In this document: piece after piece, positions 48,066 to 58,364 of the stretch
Position numbering within the stretch: the first letter of the stretch is position 1
Layout: each line of letters begins with the position of its first letter
Assembly (NCBI GenBank): GCA_022592435.1
Contig: JABYQS010000007.1
Location: 124,001-188,000 of the forward strand
Length of the DNA stretch: 64,000 nt
Direction of reading: 5' to 3'
Source: Cerioporus squamosus
Lineage: Eukaryota > Basidiomycota > Agaricomycetes > Polyporales > Polyporaceae
Translations under genes and position numbers: made by a program
Notes under the pieces: generated by a model
What the model was told of the DNA's origin: nothing
Database searches by the model: none
Seen by the model: only the letters and a program-made list of their open reading frames with translations

Positions 48066-48787
48066 GAATATGGCCCGTCATCATCGCTTGCATACTCTAC
48101 ACCGCTCGCTCGCAAGTCATATAGTAATCACGCATACCGCTAGTCTCAGGAACTCTCTGCTTATCTCTGCGTCTCTCTCACTCGCATCTTCGTCCATCAT
48201 CTCATATGCACTACACTACCATACGCATCTTGTCTACCGCATCTCGTCGCTGCACGTCGCTCTGGATCATACGTATAATCCATTCCACTCCTTTTCGTCT
48301 GTTGGATACTTGCCATTGGAGCCTGTCCATAGTCTTCTCTCAGCATTGTCAATCGTTGCATAGTTCCTCGTCCCGGCCACTCGTCGATACCATACAGTAC
48401 CTCTTGCATATCGTTTAGTCACCCACCGCAGTGCTAGCATCTACTACCCGATCCTTGATACTCTCTTGCCAATAGCCCTCCGTTGAGTACTCGCCATATA
48501 CACTGATAGATATAGCTGGTATAATCTGCAATACATAGTGCTCGTGTCGCCCAATTGCTGCTATTCTTGTGACCTCACGTTGTGTTTGTGTTTAAGTCCG
48601 GATCCGAAGGCAACCTTGAGCAAGGGTCCTCGGAGCGCCGGGGCGCCCGTCCGCGTCAAGTCCGTGCCGTCCGGAGAACTCTGCCTCGATCTCTGATCTG
48701 CACTTGACGCAACTTGCTTCTAGCCACCGTTGTACCTTGTTGGACCTTGTGGCCGCGCCCATACTCGACACCTAACACACACCACCG
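48066..48787. other. Intergenic between PUF gene and RPAP3-like gene
   Basis: About 720 bp, AT-richer than the flanks. It holds the PUF 3' UTR and the promoter of the next gene. No gene seen. Confidence 0.6.
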
Positions 48788-50274
48788 ATGACTTCGACAG
48801 CACAGAAGGAGAAGGACAAAGTGCGCGTTCATTTCCGTTCATTTTGCACCCGGTTTCACCTCATCTGCGCGCAGGGCAACGCGGCCTTCAAAGCAGGCGA
48901 CTTCCCGACGGCAATTGGCCATTACACGGCCGCGTTCATCGCCGACCCGTCGAACGCGACGTATCCCCTCAACCGGGCCGCGGCGTATCTCAAGCTAGGC
49001 AAGTGAGTGCGTGTGCGTTTCCTGCTTGTGTGGCTGCAGAAGATCCTGATTCCTTCCACGCGCGTGCGCTGAAGGAACGAGGACGCGGAGAGGGACTGCG
49101 ATGCTGTTCTGCGGATCGATGGGAAGAATGTGAAGGGGTACTTCAGGCGGGGTCAGGCGCGGGTTGCGCTGCAAAAGCTGATGGAGGCGGAAGCTGGTGA
49201 GTGTCATGCCAGTTCCCAATCGTCTGCGCCACTGATTGGCGTGCTACGGATAGACTTCCAGGAAGCCCTCAAACTTGAGCCTGCGAACGAGTCCGTAAGG
49301 CAGGAATTGAAGAAGGTGCAGGAGGCTCTCAGAGATGCACCTCCGGCGCCGAAACCGGTACGCACTCCCTGTCGACTCAGCTCTGTTTTGCCTCCGAACG
49401 AAGTGCCATGCAGAGGAAACCCATTGATGTTTCTGCCGCACCAAGACCTGCAGCTGTCCCGCCAAAACGACGACGAGTGCCGATTACCATCGTAGAACCC
49501 GAGCCAGCACCTGTCGCGAGTTCCTCGAGCGCTGCGACTAAGCAGGATTCTGATCTCCTCAAGCCGGTCTCCTCGCGACCTCTCACTCGGACTTCGCCAC
49601 AATCCACCAATGCTGGTACAGCTGGTGGCTCGCCCAGTCCCAGTCCTGGGCCGTCTACGCCGAAACCGCCCCCGGCAAGTTTCAAGGAAGCCAAAGCAGC
49701 CCGAGAGGAGGCACGTCCGAGAGGCGGCATCTTCAAGGCCGACGGAAAGAGCAGTCTGTTCTACTCATCAGAGCCCACGTCTGGGAAGTCAGAGGCACCG
49801 AAGCGTGAGCCCCCACAGACAATGGTGGCGTTCACGAAGATCTGGGAGACGCTGGAAACGGAGGAGGAGCGGTGGGATGTCCTTCGCGTGAGTATGCTCG
49901 CATGTGATCGTGTTCGCGATCGCAGGAACGTTCGCTGACGTGGACACACGTAGCAAATCCCTGCTACGCGGCTTCCTGTGCTGTTCAAGGCATCTCTGGA
50001 TGCGTCCATCTTGGCTCAAGTAGTGCACACTCTTCGCGCGGCTCTCGCTGCAGCGCCAGAGGACGCGGAGAGAGCGTCGGTGGTGCGCGCTTACATGGTG
50101 AACCTTCCGCGCGTACCGCGGTTCAACTCGGTGACCCTCATGATGAAGAAGGAGGAGCGCGAGGATGCTCAGGCAGTCTGGAGCATGCTTGGACGGTCCC
50201 GGAGCGATGGTGTAGAGGGGGAGATGGACCGGCGGAAGGAAGACGGGTCGCGGAGAGCATGGGGATGTCACTAG
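48788..50274 (+). CDS. RPAP3-like TPR protein (R2TP co-chaperone subunit)
   Basis: Adaptor linking Hsp90 to the R2TP (Rvb1/Rvb2-Pih1) assembly machinery for RNA polymerase and PIKK complexes. The N-terminal TPR domain starts at the ATG at 48788: MTSTAQKEKDK, then after intron 1 GNAAFKAGDFPTAIGHYTAA, YPLNRAAAYLKLGKNEDAE, CDAVLRIDGKNVKGYFRRGQ and ALKLEPANESVRQEL. A Pro/Ser-rich linker of about 150 residues is followed by an RPAP3 C-terminal domain (TMVAFTKIWETLETEEERWD, VLRQIPATRLPVLFKASLDA, then PRVPRFNSVTLMMKKEER). It has a single TPR block, whereas human RPAP3 has two. The domain pair separates it from yeast Tah1, which lacks the C-terminal domain. The stop is at 50272-50274. Confidence 0.88.
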
Positions 50275-50599
50275 CTGTACTGACGGACTGTCTTCGCGAC
50301 ATAATGCCATCCGTAGCCTGCGCTGCTGCTCTCACGCAAGCGTAGGATCGAAGACGTCTTGGTCTCACACGCGCACACCTATCGAGAGCGTAAGAGACGG
50401 GTAAGTTACAAGTAAGTAAGAGGGCGTACGTTGGCGCGGCCCGGCGGACGGAATACGTGGACGCAAACTCGGCCAAATACGTCGTCGTCTGCAAGCTCTG
50501 AGCGTGAGTGCGCCCGCCATCGTCACCCACCGCCGCGAGCTTTTTCTCCTCCGCCTCCACCAGCTGTCTTCTCGCGTCTTGGCTGGGCCGACGTTCACC
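50275..50599. other. Intergenic, SEC16 promoter/5' UTR
   Basis: About 325 bp with no supported gene, lying between the RPAP3-like stop and the SEC16 start. Confidence 0.6.
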
Positions 50600-53500
50600 A
50601 TGTCCACCGCTGGCGAGGCTGCATCTCTTTTCGGCGCGCCAGACATTGCATCCGACCCCTTCTCCGCCGCGCTAGGTGGCGACGGTGACCCCAATACCAA
50701 CGCGGAGAGTTCTAATGCCGTCTCCGACCTCTTTGGCTCGGCTACCGAGGCCTTTCCCGTCGATGAAGCTGGTTCCTCGAGTGTAGCTCAACCAGATGCG
50801 CAACAGACGTGGTACAACCATGCCGGCCAGCAGCAGCCCTACGGCTATGTACAGCAATGCAGCGTCCGGATATTCGCAATCATACCGACCGCAGACCTCC
50901 TATGCTCAGACGAATGGGACATACTCCCAGTACGGTCAGTATGACTCGTATGCGCAGAGCAACGCGTATTCTCAGCCTGCCGCGCCCAGCACTTCTGGTG
51001 AGTTCTCGCGTGCCCCGGTCCCTCCCTCTATCTTCATGCTGCTATCCAGCGTACGAACCGGCGTATGTTCCGCAACAGAGCTATGCACCCCAGACCACGT
51101 ATTCCTCGTACACCAAGCCCACGTCCACGTATGCCCCCGCAAGTACCGCTCAAGAAGCTCCAGTGACGCAAAACGGGACGTACTCCGCGTCGGCGTATGA
51201 CCCATACAAGCCCACGCAATCCCAATCGAGCTATGAGCCCGGTCTGCATGCGATTAGTGCCTCTGCTGCCCCCACACACTCGTCGTACGATGCGTACAAA
51301 CCGGCTTACACTGCTGCAGCTCCGGCACAGACGTATTCGTATGGCACCGAATCGCATGCACAGGCGCACGTCAACCCCCCGGTATCTGTCCCTCCTCCTC
51401 CGGCACCTCTCGCATCCGACCCCGCCCCTCCTCCTCCCGCGGTATCCGTCGTCAATTACCGTCCGAAGACGTCGAACGCGTATGACCCGCCAATACCGCC
51501 TCCCAAGGTCAAGCATACCCCCATTCCCCCGCGTCCGGTCTACCACACCCCACCTCCCGTATCTCCGCCCCCTCGTTCAACGCTGACACCTCAGTCGCTG
51601 CCCCCTCCGCCCAAGGGACCACGGAAAACCCCCGACCCGCACTCTTTACCCCCTGCGCGTCGGGACAGTCACTCATCCGTAACGCACGCACCTCCTCTTG
51701 CACACTCAGGCCCATACGCTCCACCTGTACCTGCGGTGAATGGTACCGCCCATACCTCGGCGTATCAGCCAAGATACAACTCGCCTCCGGCTCACGGCGT
51801 CGCACCCATTACGAATGGCACGTATGGAGTCGGACAGAGCGGAGGCGGCTATCTGGCAGAGGGGCTCCCTCAGGTTAATGACACGTACGCCCCCTCCCAA
51901 GCTGCCTATGTACCTGGTCTCCCGCAGCAAACAAGCCCTGCCCCCATCTTTGGAGCGCCGGATCACCAGCCTCATACGGAGCACACGAGCTCAGTCTCCG
52001 AATCTCCTGTTATGCAGGGGGCGACTTCACCTATCAGTGAAGCAATTCTTGAGGTGGATGAGGAAGCAACTCCGCAACCTTCGTTTTTCGCGTCCACGGA
52101 GCAAGGACCTGCTGATCCCGAGGGTGCACCTTCGTCTCCGCCGACTTCAGTGGGTGCGCGCCCGGTGTCTGATCCTTACGCTCCAAATCCGAGCTCGTCG
52201 CCGGAGAGGACGTTATCACCCCCTCGCGCGTCCAGCACCGCACCTCCTCCACTGCCCGGTCAGGCTCCGGCTAGCACGTATAACCCCTACGCCCCACCAC
52301 CGAAGTTGGACGTTTCAGACAGAGCCAAGTCTCCTGGTGCGTCCTCGATACGGTCAATACCGAGCGCGCCTAAGCAGAACTATGAACCCCCGAGGAGGGA
52401 TTCTATCACCACCTCACCGCCTCTTAGCCGGCCCCTGTCCAGCCAGTCGCGCCGCTCCACCTTGTCTAGTCAGTATGACCCTCCACCTCCAATACCTGAC
52501 CCGAAGCGTGCGGTCTCCCCGACAGGGTCGGTTCGTTCCGTGACCAAACAGAGCACGTACGATCCTTACGCCCCACCTGCTGGGGGACCTTCTACGGCGC
52601 ACGGGCGGACGACGTCCAATGGATCATCATACTCTGCTACTTCCCTCGCTGATCCATACGCTCCCGGGCGGCATTCCTTACGGACATCAAGTGAACACAC
52701 CTACGGAAGTTTTACCATCCCGGAGACTACGTATGCGCCCAGTGCCCCTCCTGCACCGACATACGACAGGACCGGTGCGCAGGTGGTCACGCTTGCAGCT
52801 CCAGTACACTCCACCTACGCTCCTTCGCCGTCCCTGTTGGGAACGAATGATCCTCTTGGGCGAGCATCCGCGCGAATCCCTGTCGTTAGCTTTGGGTTCG
52901 GCGGAAGCTGGTGACCTGCTTCCATGGTGCGGATATGAGTGCAGGCTTCGACGTTGCGCTGTCTGCTCGCCAGTCGACCGACGTCCACATTCGCTCATTG
53001 GACAAGCTGATACCCGAGTCTGCATTGGACACATCTGCGACCTCGTTCCCTGGCCCGCTGTACTCTGACCCTGGTTCACCCACTGCGAGCCTCGTGCGGA
53101 CAGGTGCTCAAGCGCTCAAGTCGAAGAAGGCGAAGGTTGTCAAGTACCTGGAGGACAGAGCGGAGGAGATGGCGGCCGGCTTGGGTTACCATCGGGCGGG
53201 TACCGTGGACAGGAGTCGTGCAGAGGCGAAGCGGATATTGGTGTTGCTGCTGAAGGTCATGGTCGAGAATGACGGGCGACTTTCCGGCAGGTAAGCTATT
53301 TCACCTCGAGGGCGTATGTGCACACTGTACTAACGTGCTGCAATAGTGCCGAGGTCGATTCTGCCGTTCGTGCGGCTCTTCTCCCACAGGAAGGAACGGT
53401 GTCCACAGCGGATTCTACGGGCTCTTCGGGCATGATTCCGGCGACTTCGACAGAGCTGCTCTCCAGCAGCTACTCATTGTCGTCTGCTCTTCCCAACACT

Positions 53501-56104
53501 CAGGATCAGACGGTCTCGAAGACGGTCGTTCGCTCTTCACAGCTTGACAAGATCCAGGACCTATTGGCGCGAGGGGACCGCCGGGGCGCATGTCATTACG
53601 CTGCTGATGAGAAGTTGTGGTCGCACGCTCTGCTCATTGCGAGCAGTGTTGACAAGGAGTGCTGGAAGGAGGTTGTCACCGAATGGATACGTGCTGAGCT
53701 TGTGACGGATACCATGTCTGCCCAGGGCGAGGTCACGAATGGCAGGGAGCCCCTTCGGGTTGCATACAGCCTGTTTGGCGGCAATGGAGCTGCTGCAGGT
53801 ACGCCTCATCCTCATATACAGCGGGCTATATAACTGACGTTATATACAGTGCAAGAGCTCGTGCATCCAAAGGCCCTCTTGCAGCACGTGCAGAGTCAGA
53901 GCAGCCTGCAGATCCCTCAGCCTGCGACTGCGATTACTCCATTGACTCCCAACTTCCAAATGATACAACCTCTAGACATCTCGCAAGAAGTTCTCGCGTC
54001 GTGGGCGAAGACCGCATCCATGATCCTCTCGAACCCGATGACGCCTGAGTCTTCCGCTGCCCTCACTGCTCTTGGTGACCAGCTGGCCGCCCACCAGTGG
54101 ATTGAGGCTGCTCATGCATGGTGCGTTACATGGTATGAATAATGTTTCGGTTGCTGACTGCCAACTTCGATCCCAGCTACTTGCTTTCTCCGCAGACGTC
54201 GCCCCTTGGTGGCCTTGGCAGCAGTTCGAGGTTGATCTTGCTTGGGAGTCCCCCTCCAACCGCTGCGCCCACGTTCTACAAGGATCCGGACCCTATCATC
54301 TTCTCTGAGATTGCGGAGTTTGCAATGTCGCTGGCCACGCCCACCAAGGGACAAGAACCATTCGCTGGTCTGCCTCACCTTCAGCCATACCGGCTCATTC
54401 GGGCAGCATGTTTGGCGGAGCTGGGCAATGTTCAGCTGGCTAACAGGTACGAATATTGCTGCTGGAATGTGTAGTCATCGCTAACTTGCTGGTAAAGGTA
54501 CTGCGAAGCTATCGCTGGCTGCATCAGCCGTGGCTCGCCATATATCAACGTTACCTTCGTGGAACAGCTCAAGGGCTTGTCGGACCGTCTCACTGCTGCA
54601 CCGCAGTTAGATAAGAGTGGATCGTGGATAGGTGGAAAGATGGCCAAGCCCAGTCTGGACAGCATCGGTAATTGGCTTGAGGGTCGGTTCACCAAGTTCA
54701 TTGCTGGCGAGGGTGACTCTCCGCGACCGGAAGAGTCGAAGAGCATGCAGACTCAGCAGTCCTACACCGGCCCATTCGCCAACTACAGCTCGATCTCCTC
54801 CGCGACGACATCAGCGTATCCGTCGCCCCATCAATCTGTCACCGACCTCACGGACATACCGAGCGGAGCGCCTCCTTTCCGCACAGGATCTGCTCTGGGC
54901 AACCGCCCGCCGTCGCGGGCCCACGCTCAGATCAACAGGGCATCGTCCGCTATGGACCACGTACGTCCGTTCCAGCAGCGTAGAGGATCGTCGCCCATTG
55001 CTCGAGTCGCGTCCGCGAGCGCTGCCAGCTTTGCTGACGCGGGACCCTATGGGAACGGATACACCCCTGCCCCTGCGCACGGCTTTGATCACCTCAAACC
55101 TGATGGTGACGTGTCCGGACAGCATTCAAAAGTCCCGAGCTCGAATTCGTGGGGCTGGGGCCAGTCTGAGTCTGACGTGTCCACGCCCACTGCGACCTCT
55201 TTCGTGCAGCTCGACGATCAGCCTTCGTCCGGGACTTCCAACTCTGGATTTATCTCGCTCATGGACGATCCCATGCTCTCCGCGACGCCTACAGGATCAA
55301 AGCAGTTGGCGCCGCCTCCCGCGCGCGCGTCCCAGAATTTCGACGATGATGACGACGATCTTGGTCTTGGAAATGCTTCGTCTAAGCGGAAGACGACCAC
55401 GTCCGGAAACGGGGACGCCGCTCAGGAGACTCCAGCCAAGGAAGAGAAGCCTGCTCAGCCGGAGAAGCCTGGTATGTTGCGTGTCTTTCTGTCAGTCGTT
55501 GTACGGTTGACTGATCGAGGCGAATAGCGGAAGTCAAGCAGACCGCGTCCAGTGGTTGGCTAAGCCGGCTGTGGAAACGTTCTGACTCCACTTCCCCTGC
55601 GCCGGTCAAGGCGAACCTTGGGGAGGAGTCGGCGTTCTACTACGACAAGGAGCTCAAGCGATGGGTCAACAAGAACGTGAGTACCTCCGCATGTTATCGT
55701 GAGACCCATACTTACCCATATTGCAGTCGGCCGCGGAAGCTGCGAAGCCATCCCAACCTCCACCGCCTCCTCGCGCTCAAACTGCCTCCCCGGGCAGAGC
55801 ATTCGGCGCGATGCCACCGCCATCACCTATGGGTGGGCCACCACGTCCAGCAACGGCCCATCCCATCGACCTGAGCTCCGAGCCACCCCGCAGGCCACCT
55901 ACGCGAGTGCGGTCGAACCTCGTGCCCAGCGACGCAGAAGGATCGCCGGCTACCCCTTCATCGCCCCTTCCGCCCTCCGCCTCCGGAACCCCGCCTCCTG
56001 GCAACGGTCCTCCTATGAGTCGTCCAAGAGGTGCGGCAGGGAAGCGAAACGTCAGGAGTCGATATGTCGACGTCTTCTCGCAGGAGAACGGTGGCGCCAG
56101 CTAG
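50600..56104 (+). CDS. SEC16: COPII coat assembly scaffold Sec16
   Basis: Peripheral ER protein that organises ER exit sites and recruits COPII subunits. The ATG at 50600 opens MSTAGEAASLFGAPD. A very long Pro/Tyr/Ser-rich disordered N-terminal half follows (to about 52860). The central conserved domain begins at about 52890 (SFGFGG / KLVTCFHGADM, LDKLIPESALDTSATSFPGP). Next comes the ACE1-type helical region (SQLDKIQDLLARGDRRGACH, ALLIASSVDKECWKEVVTEW, YRLIRAACLAELGNVQLANRYCEAI). The C-terminus is rich in Pro/Ser and ends GKRNVRSRYVDVFSQENGGAS at 56104. The frame breaks twice as given. Near 50855 a short intron could explain it. At about 52904 SFGFGG and KLVTCFHG lie in different frames with no plausible intron, suggesting a single-base deletion or sequencing error. 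Confidence 0.88.
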
Positions 56105-56303
56105 ACATTATCACTCCCCATATATCTTGCGTGTCTCAATTGCTTGCGGGGCCTCTGTAACCCTTTCCCATTCTGTATCGATATTTACGCATCTGGTTGG
56201 ACAGTCATGCCGTTACGAATGCTCTGGCACACGTCCTGTCATGCAGCAGTAGATAGTAGATCGCTGGTATCTGGAACAATGCTTTTTACATGCGCCATGG
56301 TCC

Positions 56304-57532
56304 CTACAGTAGCAGCTTGAATGGATAGCCTGCCCACGATTGTCAGTAGCATGAACTGTCGAGCTACCAAATGTTGACTTACCCCGATTCTTGACGCGGA
56401 ACAGCGAAATGAGGACCGAGAACATGACAAGGATGACTCCGGACCACAGGTACACCTGCAGACGCTGCCTGAATGGGTGCGTCTGGTAGGGCGTAACCAG
56501 AGTGAGCATGAGGAATGCCGAGGCAAGCAGACCGTCTATTTATGGCGATCAGTTCCTCAGTTGCCATCACGCCAACCGGTGCAGTGTACTCACAGATGAA
56601 TGAGACGACCTGGACTTCCTGGCCGAACTGGTTCTGGTACCCAGGCGCGATCCACTGGCCGTTCGCGCCACTCTGGGGCATGCCACGAATGCGGACGAAC
56701 ATGAAGCCTGACGTCATGACGAGCGAGGTGAGCACGATGCCGATCGCCCAGGCCCAGCGCGAGCGCAGGATGGGGAGGAAGAGCCGGACACCAGAAAGGA
56801 GGATGAGCGTGACACCGGCGGCGGAGCCGTATTTGGCCCAGTCGATGGGAGCCCTGTACGGGATGCGAACGGGGGTGTATTGCGAGAGTTGTTCGGCAAG
56901 TGGGGCAGCATCGAAACCGCTGCACGGACAATATCTCACTTATTTGGGGGGAAGGAGAAAGAAATATTCTACGCACTTGGAGAAGTCATAGACGATAGGT
57001 GCAGTGCGTCCCCGCGAGCGGGGACCCTCAGCAGGGAGATGGACGTGCAGGACGGGCGCGGTTTGCATCCCGAGCTACCCAATGCGACATCAACGTTGGG
57101 ACAAGTGCAAGACACAACGCTTTGCGCACCTTCTGGAACGTCCCCATAGCATTATCGAAATCCGCTGTTGCGAAGAAATGGGTGTCCCGCTCAGAGGCAG
57201 GTACCTGAGACCATGCCTTGGCCACCGCGTTGAACGAAGGGTCGAACTCCCTGCAATCTGGATGAGACTTCGGCAGATCTTACTCAGTCAAGAGCATCTT
57301 ACTTGCAAGGGGCGCATCTCCTTCGTGGGTCCAAGGCCGTGAAGTGAATGCTCGAGGACCAGGTACGCTTAGGGTGCGTCAAGAGGTTGTATGTACTGTC
57401 GTCCAGCTTGATGAGACCATTGTTGGCGGCAGCGAGCTTGACGAGTTTCTGGTGCGCTTCCTCTACAGATGTAGATGCTGCCAGACAGAAGGGAATAGAT
57501 AAAAGAGCGAGGAACGGCAGCAGCAGCAGCAT
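56304..57532 (-). CDS. OST3: Oligosaccharyltransferase subunit OST3/OST6
   Basis: ER-membrane subunit with a lumenal thioredoxin fold that assists N-glycosylation of disulfide-forming substrates. The ATG at 57532 opens a signal peptide (LLLLPFLALLSIPFCLA). The thioredoxin-like domain follows (LAAANNGLIKLDDSTYNLLT, redox motif CAPC in RRRCAPCKEFDP, RDTHFFATADFD). Four C-terminal membrane segments come next (YGSAAGVTLILLSGVRLFLP, WAIGIVLTSLVMTSGFMFV, a segment around SAFLMLTLV, and LQVYLWSGVILVMFSVLISL). The signature MFVRIRGMPQSG lies between segments 2 and 3. The last exon encodes YPFKLLL and the TAG is at 56306-56304. It is head-to-head with DPM2. Confidence 0.94.
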
Positions 57533-57717
57533 GGCTGGACGGGGACAAGCTTGAGCAGCCACCACGTAGCTGCGCGCGCGCGACGCGACGTGTCACGCTG
57601 CGCAGTGTAGACGCGCGCCACATACTGGGCGCTTCAACCGTCTGTGGTTTACTCAAGTCTCAGTCTCACCGTGACGGCATTCGGGTCCCTGGGCAGCATG
57701 CATAGAGACTGAACAGC
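57533..57717. promoter_or_regulatory. Shared divergent promoter of OST3 and DPM2
   Basis: 185 bp between the start codons of two ER glycosylation genes. A CG-alternating stretch occurs near 57573-57586. No TATA box is obvious. Confidence 0.5.
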
Positions 57718-58088
57718 ATGGTGAGAAGTCTCAGTGCAGCCATATATTCAGGCTGAACACCTTCAGGCATTGAGCGACAAAGCATGTGGCAGTGTGATGC
57801 TCCTAGCAGCAGCCATCATCTTCCTCTACTACACCTTCTGGACGTTGCTGCTGGTAGAGTCATCAAAATCTTCGAACATGTCTTCGATCACTAACAGGTG
57901 CTTCTCAGCCATTCTTTGACGAGTCGAGCCCGATACACGGGTGGTTCCCGTCAAGAGAGTGGGCACTCCGTATCGTCTCTTTCATCGTGGTGCTCGGCAT
58001 ATCTGCAATAGGACTGTTCCTCGGCTTCCGCATCGTGGCTGATGGAACTGCGGCTCAGCAAAGATATAACCGCAGGAAAGACTCATGA
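57718..58088 (+). CDS. DPM2: Dolichol-phosphate mannose synthase regulatory subunit DPM2
   Basis: Small ER membrane protein that stabilises and activates dolichol-phosphate mannose synthase, the mannose donor system for N-glycans, O-mannosylation and GPI anchors. Three exons: 57718-57720 (only the ATG), 57767-57853 and 57909-58088, giving 89 aa. The first intron (46 nt, GTGAGA...CTTCAG) begins directly after the start codon. The protein has two membrane helices (GSVMLLAAAIIFLYYTFWTL and SFIVVLGISAIGLFLGFRI) with the family phrase LLLPFFDESSPIHGWFPSRE between them. It ends in a basic tail (RYNRRKDS). Size and topology match DPM2. Confidence 0.92.
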
Positions 58089-58364
58089 AAAGAAGCCCTA
58101 CGCTCACAACTCGGATACACCATCGATGCATTATGGATCGTGTATCGGAAACACCACCGAATAAAGGCTGGTTCCTCATGCCTGGAGAACACTCGGAGTG
58201 ACCGAGCAGGTCCCCCTCCACTTGACGCATGGATGTGAGAAGTTTCCACCTATATCCAAGGCGAATCCGTATGTGCAGCAGCAATGATTGCGATACTATA
58301 CTAGTAAGTACATCCGTGAAGTAATACAACGATAGCGATGATGTCGTCTACGACCCTATAGAAA

